The notes beneath the pieces are model-generated. The model ran no database searches. It worked only from the letters and a program-made list of their open reading frames with translations, and had not been told where the DNA came from. The translations under genes were made by a program, and so were the position numbers. Below, piece by piece: positions 24,541-37,439 of a stretch of DNA of 64,000 nt. Source of the stretch: Puffinus mauretanicus (lineage: Eukaryota > Chordata > Aves > Procellariiformes > Procellariidae); contig JAJKFH010003627.1 of NCBI GenBank assembly GCA_023333565.1, forward strand, positions 5,995,501 through 6,059,500, written 5' to 3'. The stretch's first letter is position 1. The number at the start of each line of letters is the position of its first letter.

Positions 24541-25290
24541 GTGGGGGAGGCAAACTCCCCTGCTGTAGCTCCTGTACCTTCTGCGTTGGTACTGCAATTC
24601 AGGAGCTTCTCTCATAAGGACTCAATACTCCAGAAGAAAAGTCTGGTTGATTTGGTGTGTGAGTAGAAGAACTGTGAATGGGCCATGACCCTAGAGAGCA
24701 TCCTTTGGAAAGCACACCAGCATGAAACTTCCTGGTCCCACAGTCCCAGGAAGGACTTTTTATTCCTCCCCAGGCTCATAAGCCCTCCTCAGCCTACCTG
24801 GGGGTGATGGTTAGCACAAGTGTTGAAGGCTTGCCTTTGCCCTCTCAGAGGAGACGGGAGCGAGTACTGCTGAAGCTGGTCCCTGTGAGATTTCCCTCAT
24901 CACTGCAAAACTACATACAAATAGATTCATGCAGTTTGCATGCTGCCTAGGAGCAAGCAGTGGAGTTTAAACACATTTGACAGCTGCCTATAAGGCATGT
25001 CATTCATTTTGCGAGTAATTGTAAAACAGGAAATTCAAGGGAGATGCCTATGACAGTCCGTAGAACTAGAAATACATAAAGCAGAGGTTCAATAGATTGT
25101 TTTGGGAGTTTCTCTCAATAAATATTTCCTTTAGATGCTTATGGATAATACTCCTTCTGTGCCACACACAGATCTCGCAGCTCAGTACTGATCAAATAAG
25201 CTTTTTCTCTCAGCAGTGCTTTCCATTGCCACTGGTCTAAGCACCTCATCAGCAGTTAGTTAGCTGCTATGGCAAGTGTGGGGTGAGGAA

Positions 25291-25405
25291 CTTCATGATT
25301 AGTTATCCAAAAATGAGGAAACTCAGGCACTGAGCAGCGAAGAGCCCCAGGTCACAAGGGTATCAAGAGCAGTGCTGGATCTGAAACACAAGCACCTGAC
25401 ATAAA
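25291..25405 (+). mobile_element. MIR SINE relic (best preserved in the window)
   Basis: 'TTAGTTATCCAAAAATGAGG' (25299-25318) with 'AAACTCAGGCACTGAGCAGC' (25319-25338), 'CCCAGGTCACAAGGG' (25346-25360) and 'CAGTGCTGGATCTGAAACAC' (25370-25389) reproduce the MIR core in order: TTATCCCCATTTTACAGATGAGG, AAACTGAGGCACAGAGAGG, CCCAGGTCACACAG, and AGAGCTGGGATTTGAAC. MIR cores are sometimes kept as regulatory DNA; nothing here proves that. Confidence 0.75.
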
Positions 25406-25409
25406 CAAC

Positions 25410-28400
25410 ATAATTCAGTGTTTCCCAAAATACTCTGTGATTCTAGGTGTGGGGAGGTAAGAGAAATGGGTGAAAACAGAAAGGCCTCTTAAGAGCTCCT
25501 TTAGATACTCATAGTCTCAGATCCTCAGAAATAAGTGGCTGTCTAAATACACCTAAAGTGAAGCACCTAAGGCCCTAGCGAATAACTTTATGAAGATATT
25601 CTTGAAAAATGAAGGCATAATCTATGATGCTACATATATTGCATATTTGCTTATATCTATCCTATAGAGTTTTAACGCTATCTGCTATAGTATATACAGT
25701 AGGAAAAACCTGTAACAGATGTAGCAATAATAAGGCAGCAACGGTACCCTGAGTTTGCAGAGAGCCTGAAACAGTAGCTCACATTGCTCCTTGCCCTCAG
25801 GGCTTGCTGTTTATTGGTTTCACCACTTAAAGCATAAAAAGAAGCCCATCATGAAGTGCTACAAAAGCTGCTGTCCAAGCCTTTGCTGGGTTTAAATACT
25901 CAGGGGTGAGGGTGGAGTGCTTTCACCTTTTTTTGAAGGAGGCTCCACTTTCAAAACTTTGAGAAAAACTTAGTCCTTATATCATGCTGTCTCTCCAACA
26001 CATAATTATGAACTAACCATGCAGGTTGTTTTTTTTTCCTCTGTATCTGCATTTTTTAAGTCTTCTCTGCTAGTGCTAAGCTCATTCTTTGAAAACTGTT
26101 GTCATTAGCTTCAGAGTTAAATAACCTGAAAGTGAAATCAAGTGGCCCAAATTGACTGATTTTATTTTCCTTATTTCACCAAATGACCCACACCACTATG
26201 ATTTGGTCTAATAAAATACAATTCTCTCCCTCCCTCTCCTAATTTCTCCTTGTGACCACTGGGGGGGAAAAAAAGCCATTCTTTGTGCAGGTCTGACTGA
26301 CAGGCTTACCTGCAAGTGATGTCATGTTGCTGTGGCTGATTTGAAATCAACACATGTTTAATCCAGAAATGCTGTTTGTTTGTGGTCCTTCTATAGTACA
26401 CAGAGATAGTTTTTGCTAACAAATCTCACTGCAAAAGCAAGCAACATCCTAGAAACTTGCTCTGACTGCTCTATAGACACACAATAGACCATGTAGATTT
26501 TTCTTGGCAAAACTAACCCATCGCTCTGACATAGTAAAAACAAAAGTTGTAACAACATATCAGAGGGCAGGAAAACTCAGGAAAAAAATTCTTACACTTC
26601 TTGACATGATTTTTTGCTTTAAAAAGCCTTACTCAGAAAGCATGCTAGTAATTGCAGATTTGCACATTATTCTTCGTTTAAACACATTAAAAAAAAACGC
26701 CGTCAACCAAAAAAAAAAGCACATCCATTACTTAAAATTACCACCAGTCTTTAGTGGACCTTTGCATTGGCTTTGTCTTAGAGAAAGCAAACATTTGACT
26801 TTAGGGGCTATAGGGCAAATGAAGGGTCCTTGCAAAATTTCTCTCTCTTAAAAAACTCCCTCGTCCTCTAGCAGTGCCCTTCTCAGTGAATCCTGCAGGT
26901 GGACACACTTGGCCTCTTTAAGGATAATTTGTGTGTAAATACTAGGGTTCGTTCCAAAACCAGGGGACACTTTGAAACAATGTTGTGATGAAAAGAAAAA
27001 GAACTAAAGCAGTTTTGAATAATTCTGTCGACAAGACATTTTAGATTTCCCATGGTATCTAAAGCATCTTCACAGGGCAGGCAGACATCACAAGACCTAG
27101 AGGAGATCCACATTTATCTGAATGCCAGCTGGAAGCCCCAGTTATTCCTTGGAGAGCTATTGAATTCATTGTCATGACAAAGATTCCTTGCCTATATTGT
27201 AACAAAAGAGGAGGAAAGGCAAAAGAGACAAGGCTATGATTAAAATGGACATACTACCTGGCTTATTACAACTTTCCATCTCTCCTGGTAACTCCTGTCT
27301 CCTCAAACCCAAAACAATCAGGGTGGCACCCGTCATGTTCCTCACTATGCCCTTATGACATGATCTGATGATCTCTGGAACTCCTGGGGATCCCTGTTCC
27401 CCCATCAGTCTCAGGAAAAGACAAGCCCAGGAAGCATGGGGAGGAGTCCAAATGAGTGGCAGTCCCGGAGCTCCTGGCTTCTTGAAAACTACTTGGATCT
27501 TTAGTAAAGCTAGGGTAAGAGCTGTTTCTATACCTTGGATCACTACAGCTTCCTAAGAATTGGCTGTAAGACACACTGTATGACAGGAATCTCCCAAAAC
27601 ATCACCACAGGTTCTTAACTAAAAGAGTAAAGACAGAAGAGTATTCTTGTGTCCTCCATCCTCATGTGTTCAATTTCACCCAGACACCTCTAAATGAAGT
27701 GCAAAGACTGAGATTAGCCCTAAGCACCCCTTTTCTAAGGAGACTAAACTCTCAGTCATAGATACCCAGGTGCCAAGAATCCAAAGCCTCCTCAAAGTCA
27801 CGAAGATGATGATCACATGACTAGGTGAACCACCTCAGGGTGTGGAATCTCCTCAGTTCCCTTCCACCCTTAACTCTCTGATCAAATATAACTTTGAGAT
27901 ACACCAGGGAGGCATCCGAGGTAGACAGTAGTCTGTCTCCATACTGCTACAAGGCGGTGCTGGAGCCTCAGCAACATGCCTTCAGGTATAAGGGATCTCT
28001 CATGTGTGAGGGGAAGGTGAGGTGATAGAACAAAAACCCCTGTGATATACGAAGTTCATTAATTATCTGGGGAATGGCAGACAAACAAACACCCAGTGTG
28101 TGGAGCTAAGAGCATCTTAGTGGTACATCCCTCAGGACAATTGCAGCTCAACCAACCTGGAGAAGACTTTTGGCCTGAGAATTAAATAATTTTCAGCAAT
28201 GAAAGTGTGAGTCCATGCCAAATAATGAGTATAGTTCAAGCAGCAGGCAGAAGCAGCTCTGGAGCATCCTGCTACTCCAGGTGAAGTCTTCCTTTCTGAG
28301 AGTCCCCAGGCTATAGGCCTACATACGCCACCTCCCATCTTCACCAGTCTCCTTTACCTATCAAAGCAATGACTTTTATTTGCAATCAAATCCTGTTTGA

Positions 28401-29035
28401 GTGACTTATTGTGAAGCTCTCTGCATTCACCACTCTACAAAGCCCACGATGACTCTAGAGGGGCTTAAATGGATCCCCCCCTTCTCTCTCCCATACAGTC
28501 AACATCTCACAGTGCAGAGGGGATTCCTCTCCCTCTTCTCCCACGGTGTGACCCCCCCTGTCCCTTCGCCCCTTGGATCGGTTCCAACAAGGGCTTTGGA
28601 CAAGTAGCAAGGGGAAGTGTTTGCTCAACTGCTTCCCATGTTTAGGATCGCAGCCAACTTCTTGGATTCTGATTCCTGAGTCTTCCAGAATGTCAGAGGT
28701 TTGCCCCGCTCTCTCAGGCCCTGGCTGAGGTGGAGAGCAGAGTATTGGCTCTGACAGAAAGCTCTAGCTAAAGACTACCCTGAAATAAATGAGGCCAAAA
28801 AATTTCTAGCTTCCTCACCTGGCTGAAAGACTCCCCAATGAACTAGTCAATTAAAATCCACTCTTTTATTCAGTTTTTGCTGTGCATGTTATCGAGAATC
28901 CAAATTTCTTTCTGCCTTCCAGTTTGGTCTTTATTGTTGCTATTGTTGTGTTTTAAAGGAGTCTGTTAGGTATGAGAAACAGTATGTCTCAGCACAAGTG
29001 CCTGGCTCACAAGTGCATAGGGGTGCCAGGCCTGG
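25410..29035. other. Non-genic unique DNA
   Basis: No recognised gene. Overlapping frames on both strands at 27172-27574 (up to 123 codons) lie in more GC-balanced DNA and have no domain I recognise. Poly(A)-rich patches occur at 26690-26720. Confidence 0.45.
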
Positions 29036-29039
29036 GAAC

Positions 29040-29440
29040 GTCATTAGCAGACTTGTTTAGAGAAAAGGGTTAGTTAACCACAAAACTGCTCTGCTGATAA
29101 TTTGTTTAACTGCTCCCGTGGTCAGAAGTGTGGTCAGGCTCACAGCATCCAGGAGCTGTTAATCACCTGTCAGCGGGCTCTTGCAGCGTCTTCTGCAATT
29201 GCGGCCCTTGTCGTTTGAGGCCCTGTCAGCAAGGGAAATGAAAAGAGCAATATTCATAAAGCTTTCAAGAGAGAGAGAGCAGAGCTGTGGCTAAATCTCA
29301 TCTGCGGTGTATCTCATCTGGGAGTGGATTTAATTCGCTAACGGAAACCCCAATTCTTATGGCAGTAAGGAATCATGCAATTAGCATTATTTTGCAGCTG
29401 AATTGTTAATGAACTCATACGGCCTGTCTTTCTTTTCCTA
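29040..29440. promoter_or_regulatory. Candidate conserved noncoding element / enhancer-like block
   Basis: This 400-bp block has a dense mixture of developmental-type binding motifs and lacks repeats. It contains a 'GTTAATCACCTGTCAGCGGG' stretch (29158-29177) joining a K50-homeodomain-like TTAATC with a CACCTGTC E-box, and a 'CATGCAATTAGCATTATTTT' stretch (29374-29393) with an ATTA-core homeodomain site. A CAGCTG E-box (29395-29400) and TTAATGA (29406-29412) follow, and scattered CpGs survive. A GA run (29268-29279) interrupts it. No open frame spans it. The appearance is typical of vertebrate enhancers, but conservation is not demonstrated here. Confidence 0.35.
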
Positions 29441-31235
29441 TCACTCCACCCCGTCCCTTACAACTTCTGAACACATGAGCCAATTTCAACAAAACTGGAG
29501 ACATGGGAGAAGTCTCGTGCATATTAAGTTCCTACATGTCACAAAAATAGGGCAGATGGATAGAAGAGAGAGTGCTTAATGCCCTTCCTGGGAGAATACT
29601 TTCCGTGTAATCTCAGCTCTTATGTATCTGAGACAACATCTATCTCCTGAGAGGAGTCCAAGTGTCCCAATTGCAAAAAAACTCAAGTTTGCATCTTATT
29701 AGAGACATCAGAGAACCCAGTGTCAGGACCCCAAGTCCTGGTCTGTTAGGACTGCTGTGGTTTTGCATTGAATTAGGGCTTGGGGCTGAACCCAGACCTG
29801 CCATGTGAGTCTCTGTACTGAAAAACAGTATCTGCTCCACAGAGTTATAATCTGAAAGGAGATGTGGGCCAGAGCACACCAGCAACTGAGGAGAAGTGGA
29901 AACGGCTCAGGACATGCTGAGAGATATGTGAGTTTCCTTAATCAGCCCTAGTGATTCAGGACAGGAAAGAAGATGCCATGTTTGACAAGACTGTCACCAT
30001 GAAGGTTCACTCTGGGATGATTCAGCATAGAAGCACTTAAAAACATTGTGATCGAGTCATCTGCTCACTTCATTTTCTTAATAGTTTGTGCTTGATCCCG
30101 TACCTAGGCACAACTCCACTCTCTGCCTCTCTCCAAATATCTGCCTTGCCAATTAAACATGGGGTCTCCTGGATTATAAGGATCCATACTGAGCATCATC
30201 CTCCTTCTGCCCACTCCTTCTTGCAAAATCAGCCTCAGTCTTCTCCAGCTAACTCCCTCCACTCCAAACTCAATACTTTACCTCCAGGCAAGGTCTCCTT
30301 GTCTGCCTGCCGTGCCTGGTGGATCTCACTGCACTCCTTGCCTGAGTCCCTCTTCCAGAAGCTTCTGCATGCCAGATGCCACGAAGGCCTGCTCTCAAAA
30401 CCCTCTATCCTGCCAACACCCACGCAGAGATGTCTCCTCTTTCCCCTCTGTCACTGAGCCCTGTGGCTATCTTGCTTTAACCAGGGACTTTTGCTCTTCC
30501 TTGTGAAGCAGAAGCATTGACACATTTTATCCTTTCCCTTTTCTCCCATCTTAGGCTGTCATCCCACTTCACAGCAGGGATGGAAAGGGAGAGGGAGCCC
30601 AATTTTTGGTCCATCCCCACATGTTCTGCTCCATGGATCCTGGGCCTGTCGGCTCAGTGTGTTATGAAGGTGGAAAGTGGAGAAGGAAAGACACAAAGGC
30701 TGGAAGCAATTCCCCTGTGTTACTCAGGTGCCCGAATTGTGATCTCCACTGTGGGGTGCCCCTTTCTTTGGGAATCACTCACCCAGGGTCACTAGATTCA
30801 TTGCCTTGTTCATGTGGGCTAGAGGAGTCCTGCATGATCCCTTAGACAGATCTGCTGAAGAGCACAGAACACTTATAGTGACGCCCAAACAGTCCTTATC
30901 AATGAGTCATTTGAACCAGAACTGGGTCCTGCTTTTTCCCCCCAGCACTGGAAAAGTTCTCAAAACTTCCGCAAATCAGAGAGGGGAGAAAACAGTGCTG
31001 GTCATGAGAATTAAGAGCAGAGAGGAGAACTGCAGCTTCAAGTCTGTATTAGAGGTATGTTTCACCCTTTCCCTGAGGAAAAACAGGAAAACAAGCAAGC
31101 TCAAAGTGAATGCATATTTCCAAGAAAAATGCTATGTGATTAAGTGATAAGTTTTGATCACTGGCGGTGGGTATTTTGTCACACAGGAAATTACTGTTAA
31201 GGGTCACTGTGCACTAATTAAGCTTTATTTGCTCC
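29441..31235. other. Non-genic unique DNA
   Basis: No recognised gene. The section 30080-30480 is C/T-rich on the plus strand, which produces longer chance frames (123 codons at 30086-30457). Confidence 0.45.
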
Positions 31236-31239
31236 GAAT

Positions 31240-31520
31240 CACCTCATGGCACCCCACAGTGTGTGCACTGCCTTAACTCGGTCTCCGCACACTTCACTCT
31301 GGGCGCACACACAGAGAACTGCTGTAATGCTGCTCTCTCTGCCGTGCGGAGCACTGCTCCCCGGCCACGCTGCCAGGCCACGCTGCGCAGGGAGCTGCAG
31401 GCTCCGCTCCTCACCCCTACGGCCACGACTTGCGTACATGAGAGCACCACCTCGCGTCTGTCCTAGAAAGAAATGCCCGGGTCCGCTGCTTTCTCTACGG
31501 CCTTTTGGGGCTGTGTTTTG
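31240..31520. other. Small GC- and CpG-rich patch
   Basis: GC content and CpG frequency rise clearly here against the AT-rich surroundings, for example 'GCTGCGCAGGGAGCTGCAGG' (31382-31401). Overlapping long frames exist on both strands (31246-31557 plus, 31239-31664 minus), as expected where stop codons are rare. A short direct repeat, GCCACGCTGC, occurs at 31363 and 31377. It could be a small CpG island, a distal promoter or a noncoding-RNA start; no TATA box or splice donor decides this. Confidence 0.35.
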
Positions 31521-34500
31521 CCAGATGATGTATGCACATTTTTCAGAGCGAGCATAACCTTGTAAGGAGCAAATCCATGGCTCTCCTCTCCTGGTAAGCA
31601 CTGCTCTTCCTTTACGCAGAGCAGATGAGGACTGTTTATTTAACCACTGTTTTACATAACACAATAAAACAGTGCGTATGAAGGCGCAGGGGGACGTTTC
31701 GGATTAATAGTTTAGCTCGCCTTAACAGGAATCTGTTGGTGAAGTTTGCGGCAGCAATTCTGGCAATTACCTTGATCTCCAACTAAGGTGAGCTCATGTC
31801 AGTCATTGCTAGCTGCAATTTCCAAAGTGCTGCTTTACTGCATGAGCTTGCTGCAGAGGGAAAAGTGGACCATATGTTTAGAAGTCAGTGCAAAGCCCCA
31901 GAGAGCCCACAGGAATCTGTACATTGATTTTGATGGGCTTTAGACTGGACCGTTATGCTCCAACATCCTGGTAATGCAGAACAGGGATTTCAGCGAGGCT
32001 GTGCTCAGGCACATGAGGCAGAGTTAGTGAAGAGGATGAATCAAAGTGACAAGGAATAGATAGACAGAGACTGACTTTGAGAGTAATTGCATACATCAGC
32101 GATGTGGGATTCAGACCAATACTCAGTGTGCACTGGAGACCCTCCCTGCTCCTCTGCATAGGAAAATCCTTTTTGGTTTCCACCTGGATGCAGGTGTATC
32201 CCGGCTCTGGAGCTGGGAGCTGTGGTGAATGCAAGCTTCTGAGTGAATATTTATCTAGGCCAGACATAAGCTAGACAACATCTATTGCTCACACTGCTCT
32301 GGAAGCTTCTGGACTTAATTTTCAGGACAGCCAGTAAGCAGAGCCATAGGAACCAGATCCAGTCCTGCTCTGCTGGGTTCCAAGGCCATCAGGGACTTAC
32401 AAGCCTCTCGGCTGATCTCCTACAAAACTGAGTCCATAAACCTCACCCAGAGTTTCCTGCAAGAGGGCCAAGAAGATGCGGGGAATGAGGCTAGGCCTTC
32501 AGAGCAGGGCTGTCTGTCTTTCTACTGGACTTCCTGCCGGTTACAACCATGGGACCCCACGGGCTTCAGATGTTTTGCACCACGGTGTACATATAATATC
32601 ATTTGGCCATGCCTTTCCATGCTGTATCTTGGTTAAGCCCAAATATTTCTGCCTACTCAGTACTCAGTTTATCCTAAATAAAAAGGACTCTTGCCAGCAT
32701 GTAAAAGATATATGTAATGTTGATCTGTCAAACCTGGATCCTGGCAAAGCTTTCTGAGACTGTAGACCAGGGCATATGCCTACAAGTGCGATTTCTGTTT
32801 CCTTGTTGCCAAGGGACTCATGTCTATCTTACTGAGTTTATTTGTGGGAAGGAAAAAAATGGTCAATAAACATAAAATGCAACAAAAGAAAATGCCAAAC
32901 TAACTTTGACAGGCTTTCTTCATACCACTTCCTTTTGTGGAAAAACAGCATCTGTCCACTTAAATTAGAGCAAAATATTGAGAAGATGTTTCCTAATGAG
33001 CTGGCAAATAAAGATGCCAAAGGGGTGAGAGCTGAACTCTGGAGAGGATATTAGCTTTTCCCCCCGCCCCGATTCAGATTCGGTCTTTATTATTATTATT
33101 TTTGCTTCTTCTTTCCATTTCATTTGGCAATGGACTTTTACAAGAAGTAAGCTTTTTAGTGTTCTCCCTTCTGTGAACTCAGACTGAACACAGCCAAAAT
33201 TAACTTCTCCCTGGGAGGTGAAGATAGAAGAAAAGGAAACTAATCTTCATTTCCTACCTCCGTCCCCCTGACATTATATCCTTTATTTGTAAGGCCTTCA
33301 CATCATCTGCATATAAGAAAGAGAAAGAAAATAATATATCAAATTGGAATCCACTATCTGGAAATATTTATCCACTTTACAATGGCATGTCCATAAGCAG
33401 TTTGATTTCTCATCTACTCCAGATTGCACTGCTGTAGGAAAAGTAACCTCTCTAGCCCACCACTGAATTCTGTGGTTCATCAGTGAAACAACAGGGTTTT
33501 GGAGGGTTCAAAGTATTTCTTTTCTAGTCTGGCAATACAAAGAAAAAAAGAAGTTGTTTCTGAGGAGGGGCCAAAGGGGGGAGGGAGAGGTTTGCTGTCC
33601 AAAGCAAAGAATCTATTGAAAACAATGAAATAAACTAGATGATTTTTAGACATACACTTTAGAAGGTGTGTGCCTTTAGAAAGCAAAACAAATACTTAAC
33701 TAGCATTTAGTAAAAATCCTAGTAAGTATCTCTTTTGCACTTAGGCACCCAGTAGGGAGAGGTAGGAAATTTTGTAGATTGTGCTGGGAAATGTTCTGAC
33801 TTCTTCAGAGTAACACTTCTGATTTTATAATGCAACTTTTCCTACAGGTTATCTTTCAAATGTAGACAATATAAGTATGTCATATTTTTGTTTATGCTGC
33901 AGTCAGATATAGAGGTTGTAAATTTGAGTCGATCACAAACCTTGTCTAAAGCACGTGTGCACTTCCATGACACTGTTTATCTTTAGTGTTTGGCCAGTTG
34001 AGATAACACGGTGGTGTGTCAAACACGTGATGTGTTATCTAGATACCATGAACACTTTTGTTGCAGGGACATGTTGACACAGCACTTTTGAGTAGATGAA
34101 GACAACATGCTGGCTCCACTTATGCTAAGGAACAAGATGAGTGTTCTTCTGTTAATCCCCGCCCCATGCCTAACACTATCAGCTTAAGCTTGTAGGGTGG
34201 AACTGCTCAGATGAATTCATCAATAGAAATGTTAAAAACCAAACAAACCTTATTTTGGGTATGAGAAGGATTTCATTTTGTTATTGTGGAATTAGAGAGA
34301 AAAAGGTAGCTAGTTCTTTTATACAGAAAACATGTACCTGCATGGGAACTTGCCTTTGGGTTTTCTTTTTTTAAAAATGTTCTTTTCATTTGTTAAGAAT
34401 AAAAGCACAGTATTTGAGACTGACAGGCTTGAGAACATTTGGAGTGAGAAAAATTAAGAAATACCGTTCTTAAGTTCCTTCTTGACCACTAACACAAATC

Positions 34501-35205
34501 ACAGCTGGGGCCTCACTAAACATCACATGCCAAATTCTGTCATGCCTGTATACCTGATAAAACTACAGTATTCCAGGTCTGCATCCTTGCTTGGGGGAAT
34601 CTACAGTCCACTCTGCGCACCCTACTGACATCCCTCGATGTACAAGGAAGTCATAAAGGACAAAATTTAGCTGGAAAGCTTCATATTTGGGAGGGCAGGG
34701 AGAAATTCAATCTCAAAATAAATAACTCTGTAAGAGCATGTCTACCCTGTGACATGGAAGACAGCAGAGAAGGGCAGGAGTTGGTAGGGATCTGAACTGG
34801 AAGTCCACTGAGCCCTGTGTGAAGGTATCAGATTAGGCCTGGAAGTACGACAGCCACATTCGTGGGATACCAGACAATGCCAAGCCTCTCAGCTCCAAAG
34901 GTAGGACTGGAACAGGCTGATTTCTGGAGGTAACACTACAGAAAGCAACGTGGGTCCAGCTGCCTCGCAGCCTCCCTCCCGTACAAACGATTTCAGGGGA
35001 GGTGAGGATTGCATGACAAATTCAATTAGAGATGAGCCTGAGGGGGAAAGAGGTTGTCAAAACAGATGATTAAAATGAATGCAGTTTGAAGCCAAGGGGA
35101 GTAACCAGCATTAAGTCATGCCCACAAGCAAGGAAAAATAACGTGCTAGGAGCTACGAGGTAAAGCGGACTCATTTGTTTTTTCCATTGTGTTCCTTCAG
35201 TTTCT
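31521..35205. other. Non-genic unique DNA
   Basis: No recognised gene or repeat. An ATT/TTA run lies at 33086-33102. The sequence around 34010-34060 contains a CACGTG E-box (34024-34029) in an AT-rich context. Confidence 0.45.
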
Positions 35206-35209
35206 CATT

Positions 35210-35800
35210 TTCCTCCCCTCCCACTCGCTATAATGCTACTGCTTGGCTACACATTAAACACTTTGACGGTCACACAAAATCATCTAACATTTCCATGGCA
35301 GTGAAACACTAAAGCATAAACTGTTTATTTCTCGTGAAATTTGTAAGGAAAACAAACATTTTACAAGGCTCCAGTTCCCTCTGCCTTTTCCTCCCCTGTA
35401 GCCCCCAACATTATTGCCAATGTAAAAGACGAGAGAAAATAGACCTTAAGTAAACAGTCATGAGTGTTATTTACTATCCGCTGGTTATATGCCAAGGAGA
35501 TATCAACCAAGCAGACATTAGGAAAATATTTATCCAAGCATTAATATATTCTTTCCACATGACACATTGCACATCATTATTTAGCTGGGCTGATAACACG
35601 GAAGCTTTACTAACAGCATATTTCTTCCTGTGCTTAGAAGTCTTTAAAGCATTTTTAAGCCTAGCAGTAAATCACAGCCTGGTTTGCAGATATATTCTGT
35701 ATACACATGCATATTCCGCTTCAGCCCTTCTAATCACATGGCTGAATGTCCATGTCTTTTCTTCCTTGGTACCTGAATGTCATTTTTGTCATCGAAAAAA
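35210..35800. promoter_or_regulatory. Candidate conserved noncoding block
   Basis: The sequence is repeat-free and of mixed composition, with motif-dense stretches such as 'GCATAAACTGTTTATTTCTC' (35314-35333, forkhead-like TGTTTATTT) and 'GGAAAATATTTATCCAAGCA' (35521-35540). 'CACATGCATATTCCGCTTCA' (35704-35723) adds a further such stretch. A 139-codon frame (35460-35879 plus) crosses it. The translation has no recognised domain, and I see no exon boundaries, so I read it as conserved-type noncoding DNA and not an exon. Status needs a cross-species alignment. Confidence 0.3.
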
Positions 35801-36611
35801 GGAAAAGCAAAACAATCAATGTCTGCCACATCCTAAGTTCCTACTAAAATTCCTAGCCGCATCCATCTCCACTGCTTAATGAGGAGACGGATCAAGTGAA
35901 GCAGATCAGATAATACAAGAACTGAGACAAATCTGAAAAGACTCCTGAACAAATCAAGAAAGCCTTTAAAATGTCTAAAGTACTCTATTGTTCCAGGGCT
36001 GGGAAGTGGTGGGCTTATCCCAGTGATGTCAATATGTCTGTCCCTAGGACAAATCCCAAGAATTCTTATTTTTGGTCTTATTCTCATTATTTTTTTTCTA
36101 AGTTTGGCAGATGAAAAGTTTGGATAGTTCCCATCTGTCCTAGACAGGGAGATGAACTTCTGGCTGTTCAGACTGTTCCTGTGTAATAAATACCAATTCC
36201 TAAATACAGGAATTAAAGCGAACCTGATCATATTGATTGGAAATGGCATTAATGGGCACAGAATTAGAGGCATGGATTTCTTAACTGTTTAGTCAGCATA
36301 AAAGATGTGGGGCCCACTGACCAGAGGACACAATGGATTGAGCTCTGAAGGGGAGAAAGAAGAGGCACAAGGCATGGACGTGGATGGATCAGAGAGTGGG
36401 TCCCTAAGTTTCCTTGCATCACACCAGCCCCACCAGGACTCTGAGCCCTTTACAGTGTTGTTTTCAGCAACAAGCCTAGGAGAAAGACAAAGGTGTGGAC
36501 ACAGGGTGTCCCATAACTCAGCACTGATCTGAAACATTTCTTCATACTTCTCGATGATGCCATTTAGCCAACTCTTTCTCTAAGCATTAACAAAACATTA
36601 AAAGACTCCAG

Positions 36612-36740
36612 ATCTTACTATGCCTGTTTTATACGGAAAGCTGGAGCCTGGAGAACTTTAGTGACACCGCCAGAGTTGGTGACACTCTCAGGAACAGAAA
36701 CTGAGTCGTGACTCCTCTTGTCCTGTCTGAACTCCCAGAC
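36612..36740 (+). mobile_element. MIR SINE relic
   Basis: 'TTACTATGCCTGTTTTATAC' (36615-36634) resembles TTATCCCCATTTTACAG. It is followed by 'GGAAAGCTGGAGCCTGGAGA' (36635-36654, for GGAAACTGAGGCACAGAGA), 'ACTTTAGTGACACCGCCAGA' (36655-36674, for GGTTAAGTGACTTGCCCA), and 'GAGTCGTGACTCC' (36703-36715, for AGGTCTCCTGACTCC). All core blocks are in order. It lies within the conserved-looking region 35.2-38.65 kb. Confidence 0.6.
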
Positions 36741-37439
36741 CCTCATCAAAGAGCCTGGACAGTCTTTGCAGCTACAGATTTGTGCAGCGATCCATAGGGA
36801 CTCGTAAAGGCTAAAGCTGCCTTTAAAAATGACTTCTTAGGCATGCAAAGGCATAAAGTTAAAACTTTCGGAGATAAGTTGTAACTTACAGCTCCAGCAC
36901 ATGCCTGCCTACTAATCCATCTTTTCAGTGAAAAACATCACAAGGAATTGCAATCATTCTCTTTATAACAGCAAGATCCACAGGCTACTCAATCCAACGG
37001 CATCCCGCTTTCACTTAGTTAGGGATTTGTCATGCTCTCTAACAAAGGGTCGACTTAATAATGTTCTAATAATTTATCATGTTAAGAGAGAAATAAAGAA
37101 GGTAATTGTTAACACAGTGAGATTTCCCCCACGCACTTAAAGGTTTGAAACCTAGGTCCTGCGACCTCTCTGTGCCATTGGCTGATGACACATGTAATCA
37201 CTTGCATCTGGGACCTGATTTTCCAGCTCTTGAATCAAAAGGGAAACTTCAAACCCCCCAAAATCTCTAAGACTACTGAAGTGAGTGAATTGTTCCAATT
37301 AGGCTTATGACTGTTGATTTCCAGTTTACCAATTACAGCGCACTCCAGCCATACATTTGACAGAAAGGGAAAGGGAAAAAAAAGTCTGCACATTATTTCC
37401 CAGTGAGAAACTCTAGAAGAGATAAGAACATTTCAGAAA

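Noticed and set aside
31239..31664. 141-codon minus-strand frame and overlapping plus-strand frames
   Set aside because: They lie in the GC-rich patch where stop codons are rare on both strands; no domain or exon signals.
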